This document shows positions 33,011 through 39,803 of a DNA stretch of 64,000 bases, piece by piece. How positions within the stretch are numbered: position 1 is the first letter of the stretch; the number at the start of each line of letters is the position of its first letter. The stretch is taken from NCBI GenBank assembly GCA_900543625.1, contig UQSF01000010.1:1-64000 (forward strand), in the 5' to 3' direction. The stretch comes from an uncultured Eubacteriales bacterium (GTDB lineage: Bacteria > Bacillota > Clostridia > Oscillospirales > Oscillospiraceae). A program made the position numbers and the translations under genes. The notes below the pieces were generated by a model. The model did no database searches, was not told the origin of the DNA, and was given only the letters and a program-made list of their open reading frames with translations.

Positions 33011-33250
33011 ATGAAGCCCCAGTTTGCCAATGTGTTCAATGTCTCGGTCAACGACAACCGCTCGGAGTGCTCGCTGAGCTTCTACCATATGTATGTGCAG
33101 CACAACTACACGCCTCAGCCAAAGGGACTGATCGACATGCCGGAAAAGACGGTCGATGAGGTCGCGAGCATCATGCTCACACGTGACGGCGCTCACGCGC
33201 TCACGCGCCTGCTCATCCAGAGCTTCGGCATGCCGGAGGACAAGGCATGA
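33011..33250 (+). CDS. Small protein of unknown function, cotranslated with DUF1653
   Basis: A 79-residue soluble protein that I do not recognise. It is a mixed alpha/beta chain without signal or membrane segment and has the aromatic-rich stretch CSLSFYHMYVQHNY. An ACAGGAGGTGGCG site precedes the ATG. Its stop overlaps the start of the DUF1653 gene (ATGA), so the two products are made in step and may work together. Confidence 0.75.
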   Translation: MKPQFANVFNVSVNDNRSECSLSFYHMYVQHNYTPQPKGLIDMPEKTVDEVASIMLTRDGAHALTRLLIQSFGMPEDKA

Positions 33251-33471
33251 GTGCGCCGCAGACACTGCGCCCCGGGCGCTACCGCCACTTCAAGGGCAGG
33301 GAGTATGAACTGCTGTTTGTCGCCACGCATTCGGAGACACTCGAGCCCATGGTCGTCTACCGCGCACTCTACGGGGAGCGCGGGCTCTGGGTGCGCCCCG
33401 CCGCCATGTGGGACGAGCAGATCGAGCGCGACGGGCAGGTCGTGCGCCGCTTTACTTACATCGGGGACTGA
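33247..33471 (+). CDS. DUF1653 protein
   Basis: A 74-residue protein that is one DUF1653 domain: RPGRYRHFKGREYELLFVATHSETLEPMVVYRALYGE... is the family core. The domain is widespread and of unknown role. ATGA overlap with the previous gene. The unit ends near the hairpin at 33487. Confidence 0.88.
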   Translation: MSAPQTLRPGRYRHFKGREYELLFVATHSETLEPMVVYRALYGERGLWVRPAAMWDEQIERDGQVVRRFTYIGD

Positions 33472-33486
33472 GTTTCAGACGGAAAA

Positions 33487-33516
33487 AGCGCGCCGGATCG
33501 TGTGATCCGGCGCGCT
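33487..33516. terminator. Bidirectional terminator after DUF1653 and the ABC exporter
   Basis: A 13-bp stem AGCGCGCCGGATC with GATCCGGCGCGCT. TTTTT follows on the minus strand, so it ends the ABC gene well. Confidence 0.85.
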
Positions 33517-33528
33517 CGGCGTCTGTAT

Positions 33529-35268
33529 TTAAATGAGGTGCTGTGCGCGGCAGAGCGCTGCGTATTTGCCGTCGCGCGCGATGAGCTCGGCGGGTGTGCC
33601 CTGCTCGCAGACGCGCGCGCCGTCGATCACGGCGACGCGGTCGGCGCCCTGCACGGTGCTCAGCCGGTGGGCGATGATGATGCACGTGCGGCCGCGGGCG
33701 AGCGTGTCGAGCGCGTTCTGGATGCGCTGCTCGGTCACGGAGTCGAGCGCGCTCGTGGCCTCGTCGAGGATGAGGATCTGCGGGTTTTTCAGAAACAGGC
33801 GCGCGATGCTCAGACGCTGCTTCTGTCCGCCGGAGAGCATGACGCCGCGCTCACCGACATAGGTGTCGTAGCCGTCGGGCATGGCGCGGATCTCGCGGTC
33901 GATCTCGGCATAGCGCGCGGCCTGCTCGATCTCGGCGTCGGTGGCGTCGGGGCGGCCGTAGCGGATGTTTTCGCGGATGGTGTCGGCAAAGAGGAAGACC
34001 TCCTGCTGCAGCACGCCGACACAGCGGCGCAGCGACGCCTGCGTCACGGTGCGCACGTCGATGCCGTCGATGCATACCGAGCCGGACGTGACATCGTAAA
34101 ACCGCGGCAGCAGTTGGCACAGCGTCGTCTTGCCGCCGCCCGACGGACCGACGACGGCCAGCGTCTCACCCGGCGCAATGTGCAGATCCACGTGCGAGAG
34201 CACGGTCGCGCCCTCGGCGTAGTCGAAGCTCACGTCGTTATAATCCACCTGCCCGCGCACCGGCGGCAGGGGTCTGGCGTCCGGCGCGTCGGCAATGTCG
34301 GGCTGCACGCGCATCAGCTCCAGAAAGCGCTGGAAGCCGGCCGTGCCGTCGGTGAACACCTCCATGAAGTTGACCAGTGTGCGGATGGGTGAGATGAACG
34401 TCGTCACGTACAGCGAGAATGTGATGAGGTCGATGTAGTCGATCTGGCCGCGCATGATGTACGCGCCGCCGAGCGCGATGACCACGACCTGCATGGCCGA
34501 CATCGTAAACTCCATCCCGCCCTGAAACACGCCCATGGCGCGGTACCAGTCGGTCTTGCTGTGCTTGTAGCGGTCGTTGCAGGCGAGAAACTTCTCGCGC
34601 TCGACGGCCTCGTTCGTGAACGCCTTGGCTGTGCGCACGCCGGAGATGCCGGACTCGATGACGGTGTTGATCTCGGCCTGCCGGCGCTTGACGGCGACGT
34701 TTGCGTCGTTCATGCGCTTGCGCTGGCGGATCGTGATCCACAGCGACAGCGGCACGAGCAGCAGCAGCACGAGCGCAAGCTGCCAGCAGATCGGCGCCAG
34801 GATCGCGAGCGCGCCGCCGAGCGTGACTACCGCCGTGAGCAGATACTCCGGCCCGTGGTGCGCCAGCTCCGTAATGGAAAAGAGGTCGCTCGTCATGCGG
34901 CTCATGAGCACGCCCGTGCGGTTGCAGTCAAAGAAGCGGAAGCTCATCGTCTGCAGATGCTCAAAGAGCTCCTGACGCATATCCGCTTCGATGAGCACGC
35001 CGCATTGGTGGCCGATGACGGTCACGGCGTATTTGAACACGGCCTTGAGCAGGTATGCTGCCAGAAGCGCCGCCATGATGGCGAAGAATGTGCGGAACAG
35101 TCCCAGCGGCAGCAGGTGCTGCATCGCCTGCCGCGAGACATAGGGAAACGCCAGATCTGCCAGGCATGAGAGCAGCGAAAAGAGCAGATCGAGCGCAAAC
35201 AGCCGCCGGTGCGGCCGGTAAAAAGTCAAAAACAGCCGCAGCGGGCGGCCGGAGCAATCACGTTGCAT
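33529..35268 (-). CDS. ABC-type exporter (fused permease and ATPase)
   Basis: A 579-residue half-transporter of the MsbA/YknUV type. Residues 1-310 are a six-helix membrane domain. The ATPase follows: Walker A VVGPSGGGKTT, Q-loop LQQEVFLFADTIRENI, signature VMLSGGQKQR, Walker B ILILDEATSALD and His switch IIAHRLST. The substrate (drug, lipid or peptide) is unknown; it may act as a homodimer because no second half is adjacent. AAGGAG lies 10 bp before the ATG. Confidence 0.93.
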   Translation of the reverse strand: MQRDCSGRPLRLFLTFYRPHRRLFALDLLFSLLSCLADLAFPYVSRQAMQHLLPLGLFRTFFAIMAALLAAYLLKAVFKYAVTVIGHQCGVLIEADMRQELFEHLQTMSFRFFDCNRTGVLMSRMTSDLFSITELAHHGPEYLLTAVVTLGGALAILAPICWQLALVLLLLVPLSLWITIRQRKRMNDANVAVKRRQAEINTVIESGISGVRTAKAFTNEAVEREKFLACNDRYKHSKTDWYRAMGVFQGGMEFTMSAMQVVVIALGGAYIMRGQIDYIDLITFSLYVTTFISPIRTLVNFMEVFTDGTAGFQRFLELMRVQPDIADAPDARPLPPVRGQVDYNDVSFDYAEGATVLSHVDLHIAPGETLAVVGPSGGGKTTLCQLLPRFYDVTSGSVCIDGIDVRTVTQASLRRCVGVLQQEVFLFADTIRENIRYGRPDATDAEIEQAARYAEIDREIRAMPDGYDTYVGERGVMLSGGQKQRLSIARLFLKNPQILILDEATSALDSVTEQRIQNALDTLARGRTCIIIAHRLSTVQGADRVAVIDGARVCEQGTPAELIARDGKYAALCRAQHLI

Positions 35269-35335
35269 GGGGGCATCTCTCCTTCCCGGACAGTTTATCC
35301 GCTTTGGCGGTGTGTGTCAAGCGGCGGTTTTGGGA

Positions 35336-35364
35336 TTGACCCGCCGCCGGAAACGTGATACCAT
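35336..35364 (+). promoter_or_regulatory. Promoter of the VanY-type gene
   Basis: TTGACC (35336-35341) and TACCAT (35359-35364) are 17 bp apart. A GCGGCGG...CCGCCGC inverted repeat spans the -35. Confidence 0.6.
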
Positions 35365-35414
35365 AATTTCGGCCATTTTGTGCCGAGAACTGTCACTGAG
35401 GATGTGGGGATACG

Positions 35415-36146
35415 ATGCGAAAAGCTCTCAAAACCGTTTTATGTGTCGCGCTCATTCTGGCGCTGACCGCCATCGTCGCGCTGCGCGTGCTGCCGCCGAT
35501 GGATACTCCGGCGCAGTCCGCCGCCGCAACGCCCACACCGGTCGTGCCCGCTGCGCCCACGCCCACGCCCGAGCCGGACAATGGCCTGCCGAAGGTCAAC
35601 ACCGGCAGCTGGGAGCTCACGCTCGTCAACGCGCAAAACCCGATCGGTGAGGCCGTACCGGAGGACTTGGCGGAGCTGGAGGGCGGCCGGTATTTTGACG
35701 GCCGCGCCGTGGACGCACTCAAGGAATTCATCGCCGCCGCGCGTGCCGAGGGGCTGAGCGTTTGCCTGTCGAGCACGTACCGCAGCTACAGCGAGCAGTC
35801 GTACCTCTTCACCCGCAAGGTCGGGCAGTGCGGTGGTGACGAGGCCGCAGCCGCCCGCATCGTTACCCGTCCCGGCACGAGCGAGCATCAGCTCGGCCTG
35901 TGCGCCGACATCACCGACAAGTTCTATGAGGTCAAGACACGCGATCTGGAAAAGACCGCCCTCTTCCAGTGGATGTATGCCCACTGTCAGGAGTACGGCT
36001 TCATCCTGCGCTATCCCGCCGACAAGGAGAGCGTTACCGGCGTCATGTACGAGCCGTGGCACTTCCGCTATGTCGGCAAAGAGGCGGCGGCGTACATCAT
36101 GGAAAACAACCTCTGCCTTGAGGAATTTCTGGATCTGTATAAATGA
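35415..36146 (+). CDS. VanY-type D-Ala-D-Ala carboxypeptidase, secreted
   Basis: A 243-residue extracellular peptidase that trims the terminal D-Ala of peptidoglycan stems. A signal/anchor helix (residues 5-25) is followed by a Pro/Thr linker and the M15B domain. Zinc motifs are visible: GTSEHQLGLCADI and EPWHFRYVG, with the STYRSYSEQ segment before them. No vancomycin resistance genes are near, so a house-keeping role in wall turnover is likely. Confidence 0.9.
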   Translation: MRKALKTVLCVALILALTAIVALRVLPPMDTPAQSAAATPTPVVPAAPTPTPEPDNGLPKVNTGSWELTLVNAQNPIGEAVPEDLAELEGGRYFDGRAVDALKEFIAAARAEGLSVCLSSTYRSYSEQSYLFTRKVGQCGGDEAAAARIVTRPGTSEHQLGLCADITDKFYEVKTRDLEKTALFQWMYAHCQEYGFILRYPADKESVTGVMYEPWHFRYVGKEAAAYIMENNLCLEEFLDLYK

Positions 36147-36153
36147 AGGCTTC

Positions 36154-36181
36154 CCGGGCGCTTCCTGCAGGAAGCGCCCGG
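36154..36181 (+). terminator. Hairpin after the VanY-type gene
   Basis: CCGGGCGCTTCC pairs with GGAAGCGCCCGG right after the stop; the T tract is weak. Confidence 0.6.
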
Positions 36182-36242
36182 TCATTTGTGCGTTGTGCTG
36201 CAAAGCGATATGTAAAATATGTGTAAACTGTTGAAAAACCGC

Positions 36243-36271
36243 TTGCAATCCTGCAAATCATCTGCTAAACT
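36243..36271 (+). promoter_or_regulatory. Promoter of the 24-residue peptide gene
   Basis: TTGCAA (36243-36248) and TAAACT (36266-36271) are 17 bp apart, about 37 bp before the small ATG. Confidence 0.65.
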
Positions 36272-36307
36272 GAGAGCAACTGAAAAAGAAAGGAGCGTGA
36301 TAACGTT

Positions 36308-36382
36308 ATGCGTACCAATCAAGTCCAGGACCTGGACGACCTGATCTTCTCGGATGTCAGCTGGGAACCCAGCAGCAAGTGA
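36308..36382 (+). CDS. 24-residue peptide of unknown function
   Basis: A short frame begins MRTNQVQDLDDLIFSD and ends SWEPSSK. It is acidic, has one Trp and no Cys. It forms a full unit by itself: promoter at 36243, GAAAGGAG site about 10 bp before the ATG, and a terminator at 36405 with a run of six T's. No known leader-peptide or RiPP family is recognised. It could be a peptide signal, a small regulator, or the coding part of an RNA. The cupin gene follows under its own ribosome site. Confidence 0.55.
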   Translation: MRTNQVQDLDDLIFSDVSWEPSSK

Positions 36383-36404
36383 GAAGCCATAGAGCCGGAT
36401 GACG

Positions 36405-36428
36405 CCACGCCAAGCGCGTGGATTTTTT
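36405..36428 (+). terminator. Terminator of the small peptide unit
   Basis: CCACGC (36405-36410) pairs with GCGTGG (36416-36421), followed by ATTTTTTAT. Confidence 0.75.
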
Positions 36429-36531
36429 ATATTTAAAATACGAAACCTGCCGGCCTCCGCGCGAAAAATGGTTGCAATTTTCGCAGCCGTGTGCTACGAA
36501 TATAGCACAACCAAAAAGGAGGCTGATCTCT

Positions 36532-36894
36532 ATGGCATTCATCCGCAAGCTCCCCGATGTGCCCGAGCGCCTTGAGCACCTCAAAGGCGGTGCCGGTCAT
36601 CTCGAGCGCTATGCGATCCTCTCTCCGGAGGAGATGCTCGGCGCCGGTACGGTCTGCGCCCGCATGGTGCTGCAGCCCGGCTGCGAAGTCGGCGAGCATA
36701 CCCACCACGGCAACTATGAAGTGTACTACTTCCTCTCCGGGCACGGCACGTACCGCAGCAACGGTGAGATGACGACCGTGGACGCCGGTACCGTGACCTT
36801 CACGGGTGACGGCGAAAGTCATTTCCTGCGCAACGACGGCGACACGCCGCTGGAGTTTCTGGCCCTCGTGCTCAATCTCCCCGCGCAGGCATAA
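36532..36894 (+). CDS. Cupin-domain protein
   Basis: A 120-residue single-domain cupin. The metal-binding motif 1 GCEVGEHTHHGNYEVYYFLSG and motif 2 (GTVTFTGDGESHFLRNDGD) are complete, so it likely binds a metal. The reaction is unknown; small cupins act as isomerases, dioxygenases or binding proteins. AAAGGAGG precedes the ATG at 36532. A TTGCAA box near 36470 may be its -35. It is monocistronic. Confidence 0.85.
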   Translation: MAFIRKLPDVPERLEHLKGGAGHLERYAILSPEEMLGAGTVCARMVLQPGCEVGEHTHHGNYEVYYFLSGHGTYRSNGEMTTVDAGTVTFTGDGESHFLRNDGDTPLEFLALVLNLPAQA

Positions 36895-36900
36895 AGAAAC

Positions 36901-36927
36901 GCCTTCCCCTTGGTGGGGAAGGCTTTT
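36901..36927 (+). terminator. Terminator of the cupin gene
   Basis: GCCTTCCCC pairs with GGGGAAGGC, followed by TTTTCCTTT. Confidence 0.8.
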
Positions 36928-36938
36928 CCTTTAAAACC

Positions 36939-36971
36939 GATCAGCGGACATCCGTCGGATGCCCGCTGATC
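36939..36971 (-). terminator. Terminator of the nfn operon
   Basis: GATCAGCGG-A-CATCC pairs with GGATG-C-CCGCTGATC with one mismatch; on the minus strand it is followed by GGTTTTAAAG. Confidence 0.75.
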
Positions 36972-36983
36972 TTACATATGTGT

Positions 36984-38396
36984 TTACTTGCTCTTGATGT
37001 ACGCGTCGATGGCAGCCGCGGCCTTCTTGCCGGCGCCCATCGCCTTGATGACGGTGGCCGCACCGGTGACGGCGTCGCCGCCGGCGAACACGCCGTCCTT
37101 CATGGTCGTCACGGTGTCGTCCTTGACGACGATGCCGCCGCGATCGCTGTACTCGAGGTCCGGCGTCGCCTTGCGCAGCAGCGGGTTGGGGGAGGTGCCC
37201 AGCGCCATGATGACGGAGTCGCAGGCCATCTCAAACTCGCTGCCTGGCACTTCGATCGGACGGCGGCGGCCCTTCTCGTCGGGCTCGCCGAGCTCCATGC
37301 GGATGCACTTGAGGCCGCGCACCCAGCCGTTGTCGTCGGCGAGGATCTCGACCGGGTTGCACAGCAGGTGGAAGTTGATGCCCTCTTCCTTTGCGTGCTC
37401 ATACTCTTCCTTACGGGCGGGGATCTCCTCCTCGCCGCGGCGGTACACGACCGTCACGTCCGCACCCAGACGCTTTGCGCAGCGCGCGGCGTCCATGGCG
37501 ACGTTTCCGGCGCCGACGACGGCCGTCACGTGGATGGGCATGAGCGGGGTGTCGTAGCGCTCGTCATAGGCGTGCATGAGGTTGATGCGGGTGAGGAACT
37601 CGTTGGCGGAGAACACGCCGCAGTAGCTCAGACCCGGGATGTTCTGGAACTTCGGCAGACCGGCGCCCGAGCCGATGAACACGGCCTCGTACTTCTCGTC
37701 GCCGAGGAGGTGGTCGGCGTCCTTGCCGAGCAGCTCGTCGATGCTCATGCACTTGCCAATGGTCGCGTCGCACACGATGTTGACGCCCATGGCCACGAGC
37801 TTGTCGATCTCCTTCTGCACGATGGCCTTCGGCAGACGGAATTCGGGAATGCCGTAAGCCAGCACGCCGCCGGCCTTGTGGAAGTGCTCGTAGACGGTCA
37901 CGTCGTAGCCGAGCTTGGCCAGATCGCTCGCGCAGGCAAGGCCGGACGGGCCGGAGCCGATGACCGCGACGCGGTGGCCGTTGGTGGCGATCTTCTCGGG
38001 CATCTCGTCGGCGTTCTCGCGGTTCCAGTCGGCGACGAAGCGCTCCAGACGGCCGATGCCGACGGGCTCGCCCTTGATGCCGCGCACGCACTTGCTCTCG
38101 CACTGCTTCTCCTGCGGGCAGACACGGCCGCAGATGGCGGGCAGGGAGCTGTCCTCAAGGATCTTGTGGTAAGCGCCCTTGAAGTCCTGCTCACGGACGC
38201 AGGCGATGAACTGCGGGATCTTGACATTGACCGGGCAGCCGGACATGCAGGCCGGGCGCGGGCAATTCAGGCAGCGGTTGGCCTCATCGACCGCCATCTC
38301 GACGGTGTAGCCAAGCGCGACTTCTTCAAAATTTTTGTTGCGGACGTTCGGATCCTGCTCCGGGATCGGATTTTTCGTGGGAGACATATTCGCCAT
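36984..38396 (-). CDS. nfnB: NfnB-type subunit (glutamate-synthase-small-chain-like flavoprotein)
   Basis: A 470-residue Fe-S flavoprotein. The N-terminal cluster domain has RCLNCPRPACMSGCPVNVKIP and ICGRVCPQEKQCESKC; then an FAD Rossmann motif VAVIGSGPSGLACA and an NADPH motif VVGAGNVAMDAAR. Next to the FNR-like subunit it forms the electron-bifurcating NADH-dependent ferredoxin:NADP oxidoreductase found in clostridia. It may be labelled gltA in databases, but no glutamate synthase large chain is near. It starts 2 bp after nfnA. Confidence 0.9.
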   Translation of the reverse strand: MANMSPTKNPIPEQDPNVRNKNFEEVALGYTVEMAVDEANRCLNCPRPACMSGCPVNVKIPQFIACVREQDFKGAYHKILEDSSLPAICGRVCPQEKQCESKCVRGIKGEPVGIGRLERFVADWNRENADEMPEKIATNGHRVAVIGSGPSGLACASDLAKLGYDVTVYEHFHKAGGVLAYGIPEFRLPKAIVQKEIDKLVAMGVNIVCDATIGKCMSIDELLGKDADHLLGDEKYEAVFIGSGAGLPKFQNIPGLSYCGVFSANEFLTRINLMHAYDERYDTPLMPIHVTAVVGAGNVAMDAARCAKRLGADVTVVYRRGEEEIPARKEEYEHAKEEGINFHLLCNPVEILADDNGWVRGLKCIRMELGEPDEKGRRRPIEVPGSEFEMACDSVIMALGTSPNPLLRKATPDLEYSDRGGIVVKDDTVTTMKDGVFAGGDAVTGAATVIKAMGAGKKAAAAIDAYIKSK

Positions 38397-38398
38397 GA

Positions 38399-39292
38399 TT
38401 ACTTCTCCTCCTTTTCGCGTGCGGCTTCCTCGGCGTCGGCCATGGCCTGCAGATTGCAGTAGTGGTGGCGGCGCTCAAACACCTTCTGCTCCTGTGCCTC
38501 ATAGATCTTGGAGCGGGCGATCGCCTCGTCAAAGTCGACAAGGTGGCCGTCAAACTCCGGACCGTCGACACAGGTGAACTTCATCTTGCCGTCCACGGTC
38601 AGGCGGCAGCCGCCGCACATGCCGGAGCCGTCGATCATGATGCAGTTCATATCGACCATCGTGGCCACGCCGTATTCCTTCGTGATCTGGCACACAAACT
38701 TCATCATCGGCAGCGGGCCGATGCAGATGCAGTGGTCATACTGCTTGCCCTCGGCCTTGGCCTTCTCCAGCAGCTCCTTGAGCTTGACGGTGGTGAAGCC
38801 CTTCTCGCCGTAGGTGCCGTCGTCGGTCATCATGTACAGATGATCACAGCAGGCGCGCATCTCTTCCTCGAGCACGACGATGCCCTTGGTGCGGAAGCCG
38901 GCGATGATGTCGACATCGCAGCCGAGGCGGTGCGCTTCCTTGGCCTGCGGCCATGCGATGGCGCAGCCCGAGCCGCCGCCGACGACAACGACCTTGTGCA
39001 TATCGTCAAACTCGGCAGGGTTGCCGAGCGGACCGACGACGTCTGCCACATAGTCTCCGGCCTTCTTGCCGGCGAGCAGAGCCGTCGTGCTGCCGACGCG
39101 CTGCATGATGACCGACACGGTACCGGCCTCGCGATCATAAGAAGAGATCGTGATGGGCATGCGCTCGCCGAACTCATCGACGCGGAACATCAGGAATTGA
39201 CCCGGCTGTGCCTTGCGGGCAACGAGCGGGGCCTCAAACGTGACACGGAACATATTGTCAGATAATCTCTCGTTATTCACGATTTTGAACAT
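38399..39292 (-). CDS. nfnA: NfnA-type subunit (FNR-like, 2Fe-2S)
   Basis: A 297-residue protein with an FAD-binding beta barrel (residues 5-95), a NAD-binding domain (VVVVGGGSGCAIAWPQA) and a C-terminal [2Fe-2S] motif with CIMIDGSGMCGGCR and a later Cys in KFTCVDGP. It is related to the electron-transfer subunit of dihydroorotate dehydrogenase, but pairing with nfnB points to the bifurcating complex. The ATG at 39292 has GAGGTG 9 bp upstream and replaces an earlier GTG. Confidence 0.9.
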   Translation of the reverse strand: MFKIVNNERLSDNMFRVTFEAPLVARKAQPGQFLMFRVDEFGERMPITISSYDREAGTVSVIMQRVGSTTALLAGKKAGDYVADVVGPLGNPAEFDDMHKVVVVGGGSGCAIAWPQAKEAHRLGCDVDIIAGFRTKGIVVLEEEMRACCDHLYMMTDDGTYGEKGFTTVKLKELLEKAKAEGKQYDHCICIGPLPMMKFVCQITKEYGVATMVDMNCIMIDGSGMCGGCRLTVDGKMKFTCVDGPEFDGHLVDFDEAIARSKIYEAQEQKVFERRHHYCNLQAMADAEEAAREKEEK

Positions 39293-39312
39293 GAAAATCA
39301 CCTCAAGGCATT

Positions 39313-39341
39313 ATTATAGCGGAATCGGAAAAGTTGCACAA
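39313..39341 (-). promoter_or_regulatory. Promoter of the nfn operon
   Basis: On the minus strand TTGTGC (39336-39341) and TATAAT (39313-39318) are 17 bp apart, about 20 bp before the nfnA ATG. The stretch from here to about 39515 is AT-richer and holds nothing else I can name. Confidence 0.75.
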
Positions 39342-39535
39342 GGGAGAAACGAAAAATCTAAATTTTAACAGGCAAAACGACAAAAAACTGTAAATATGCA
39401 CAAAGTTTCGCGTGCTTTTCTGAGCAGAAAAGCCAGTGCCTCTGGTCCAAAAACTTCCGCCATGCAGCGCCGCCTTCCTTGAAAAAGGGAGAAAAAGAGA
39501 GAAAATGCAAAAACGGAAACGCCGCCTGTCCCGGC

Positions 39536-39732
39536 TTATCAAAAAGGCCTCGCAGAGTTTGCGCCCGCAGGCGCAAAGAAGTCCAGTCATTTTCTTCGGC
39601 GACATGTGCGGCGAAGAAAATACTTCTCGGCCTGCAAACGTGCGCGCCGTCCGCCGGAAGCGGACGGCGCGTGCGCTGCAGTCAGGCCGCAAATCTCTTT
39701 GTCAAAAAGTAATACTTTTTGACAGTCTAAAA
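39536..39732 (-). repeat. Structured intergenic repeat, copy 2
   Basis: On the minus strand it reads: GACTGTCAAAAAGT hairpin (39708-39727); a long variable GC hairpin around GCGCCGTCCGC...GCGGACGGCGC; the block GTATTTTCTTCGCC...GAAGAAAATGA; the hairpin TTTGCG-cctgcggg-CGCAAA; then CTCTGCGAGGCCTTTTTGA. It follows the phosphoketolase terminator in the orientation of that gene. AACGCCGCCTGTCCCG occurs on both sides (39518 and 39731), the second time as one arm of that terminator. Confidence 0.82.
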
Positions 39733-39734
39733 CG

Positions 39735-39762
39735 CCGCCTGTCCCGATTCCGGGACAGGCGG
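39735..39762 (-). terminator. Terminator of phosphoketolase gene
   Basis: A 12-bp stem, CCGCCTGTCCCG with CGGGACAGGCGG, about 40 bp past the stop, followed on the minus strand by CGTTTT. Confidence 0.8.
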
Positions 39763-39803
39763 CTGGTGTTCGGTATGGGGCCGTTCGGCGCGCTCGGGCA
39801 CGC

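Noticed and set aside
35415..36146. A vancomycin-resistance gene
   Set aside because: VanY-type peptidases are common wall enzymes; no vanHAX, vanS or vanR is found nearby.
36984..39292. Glutamate synthase small chain plus dihydroorotate dehydrogenase electron-transfer subunit as two unrelated enzymes
   Set aside because: The close pairing, gene order and cluster motifs fit the NfnAB complex better, and no glutamate synthase large chain or pyrD is present.
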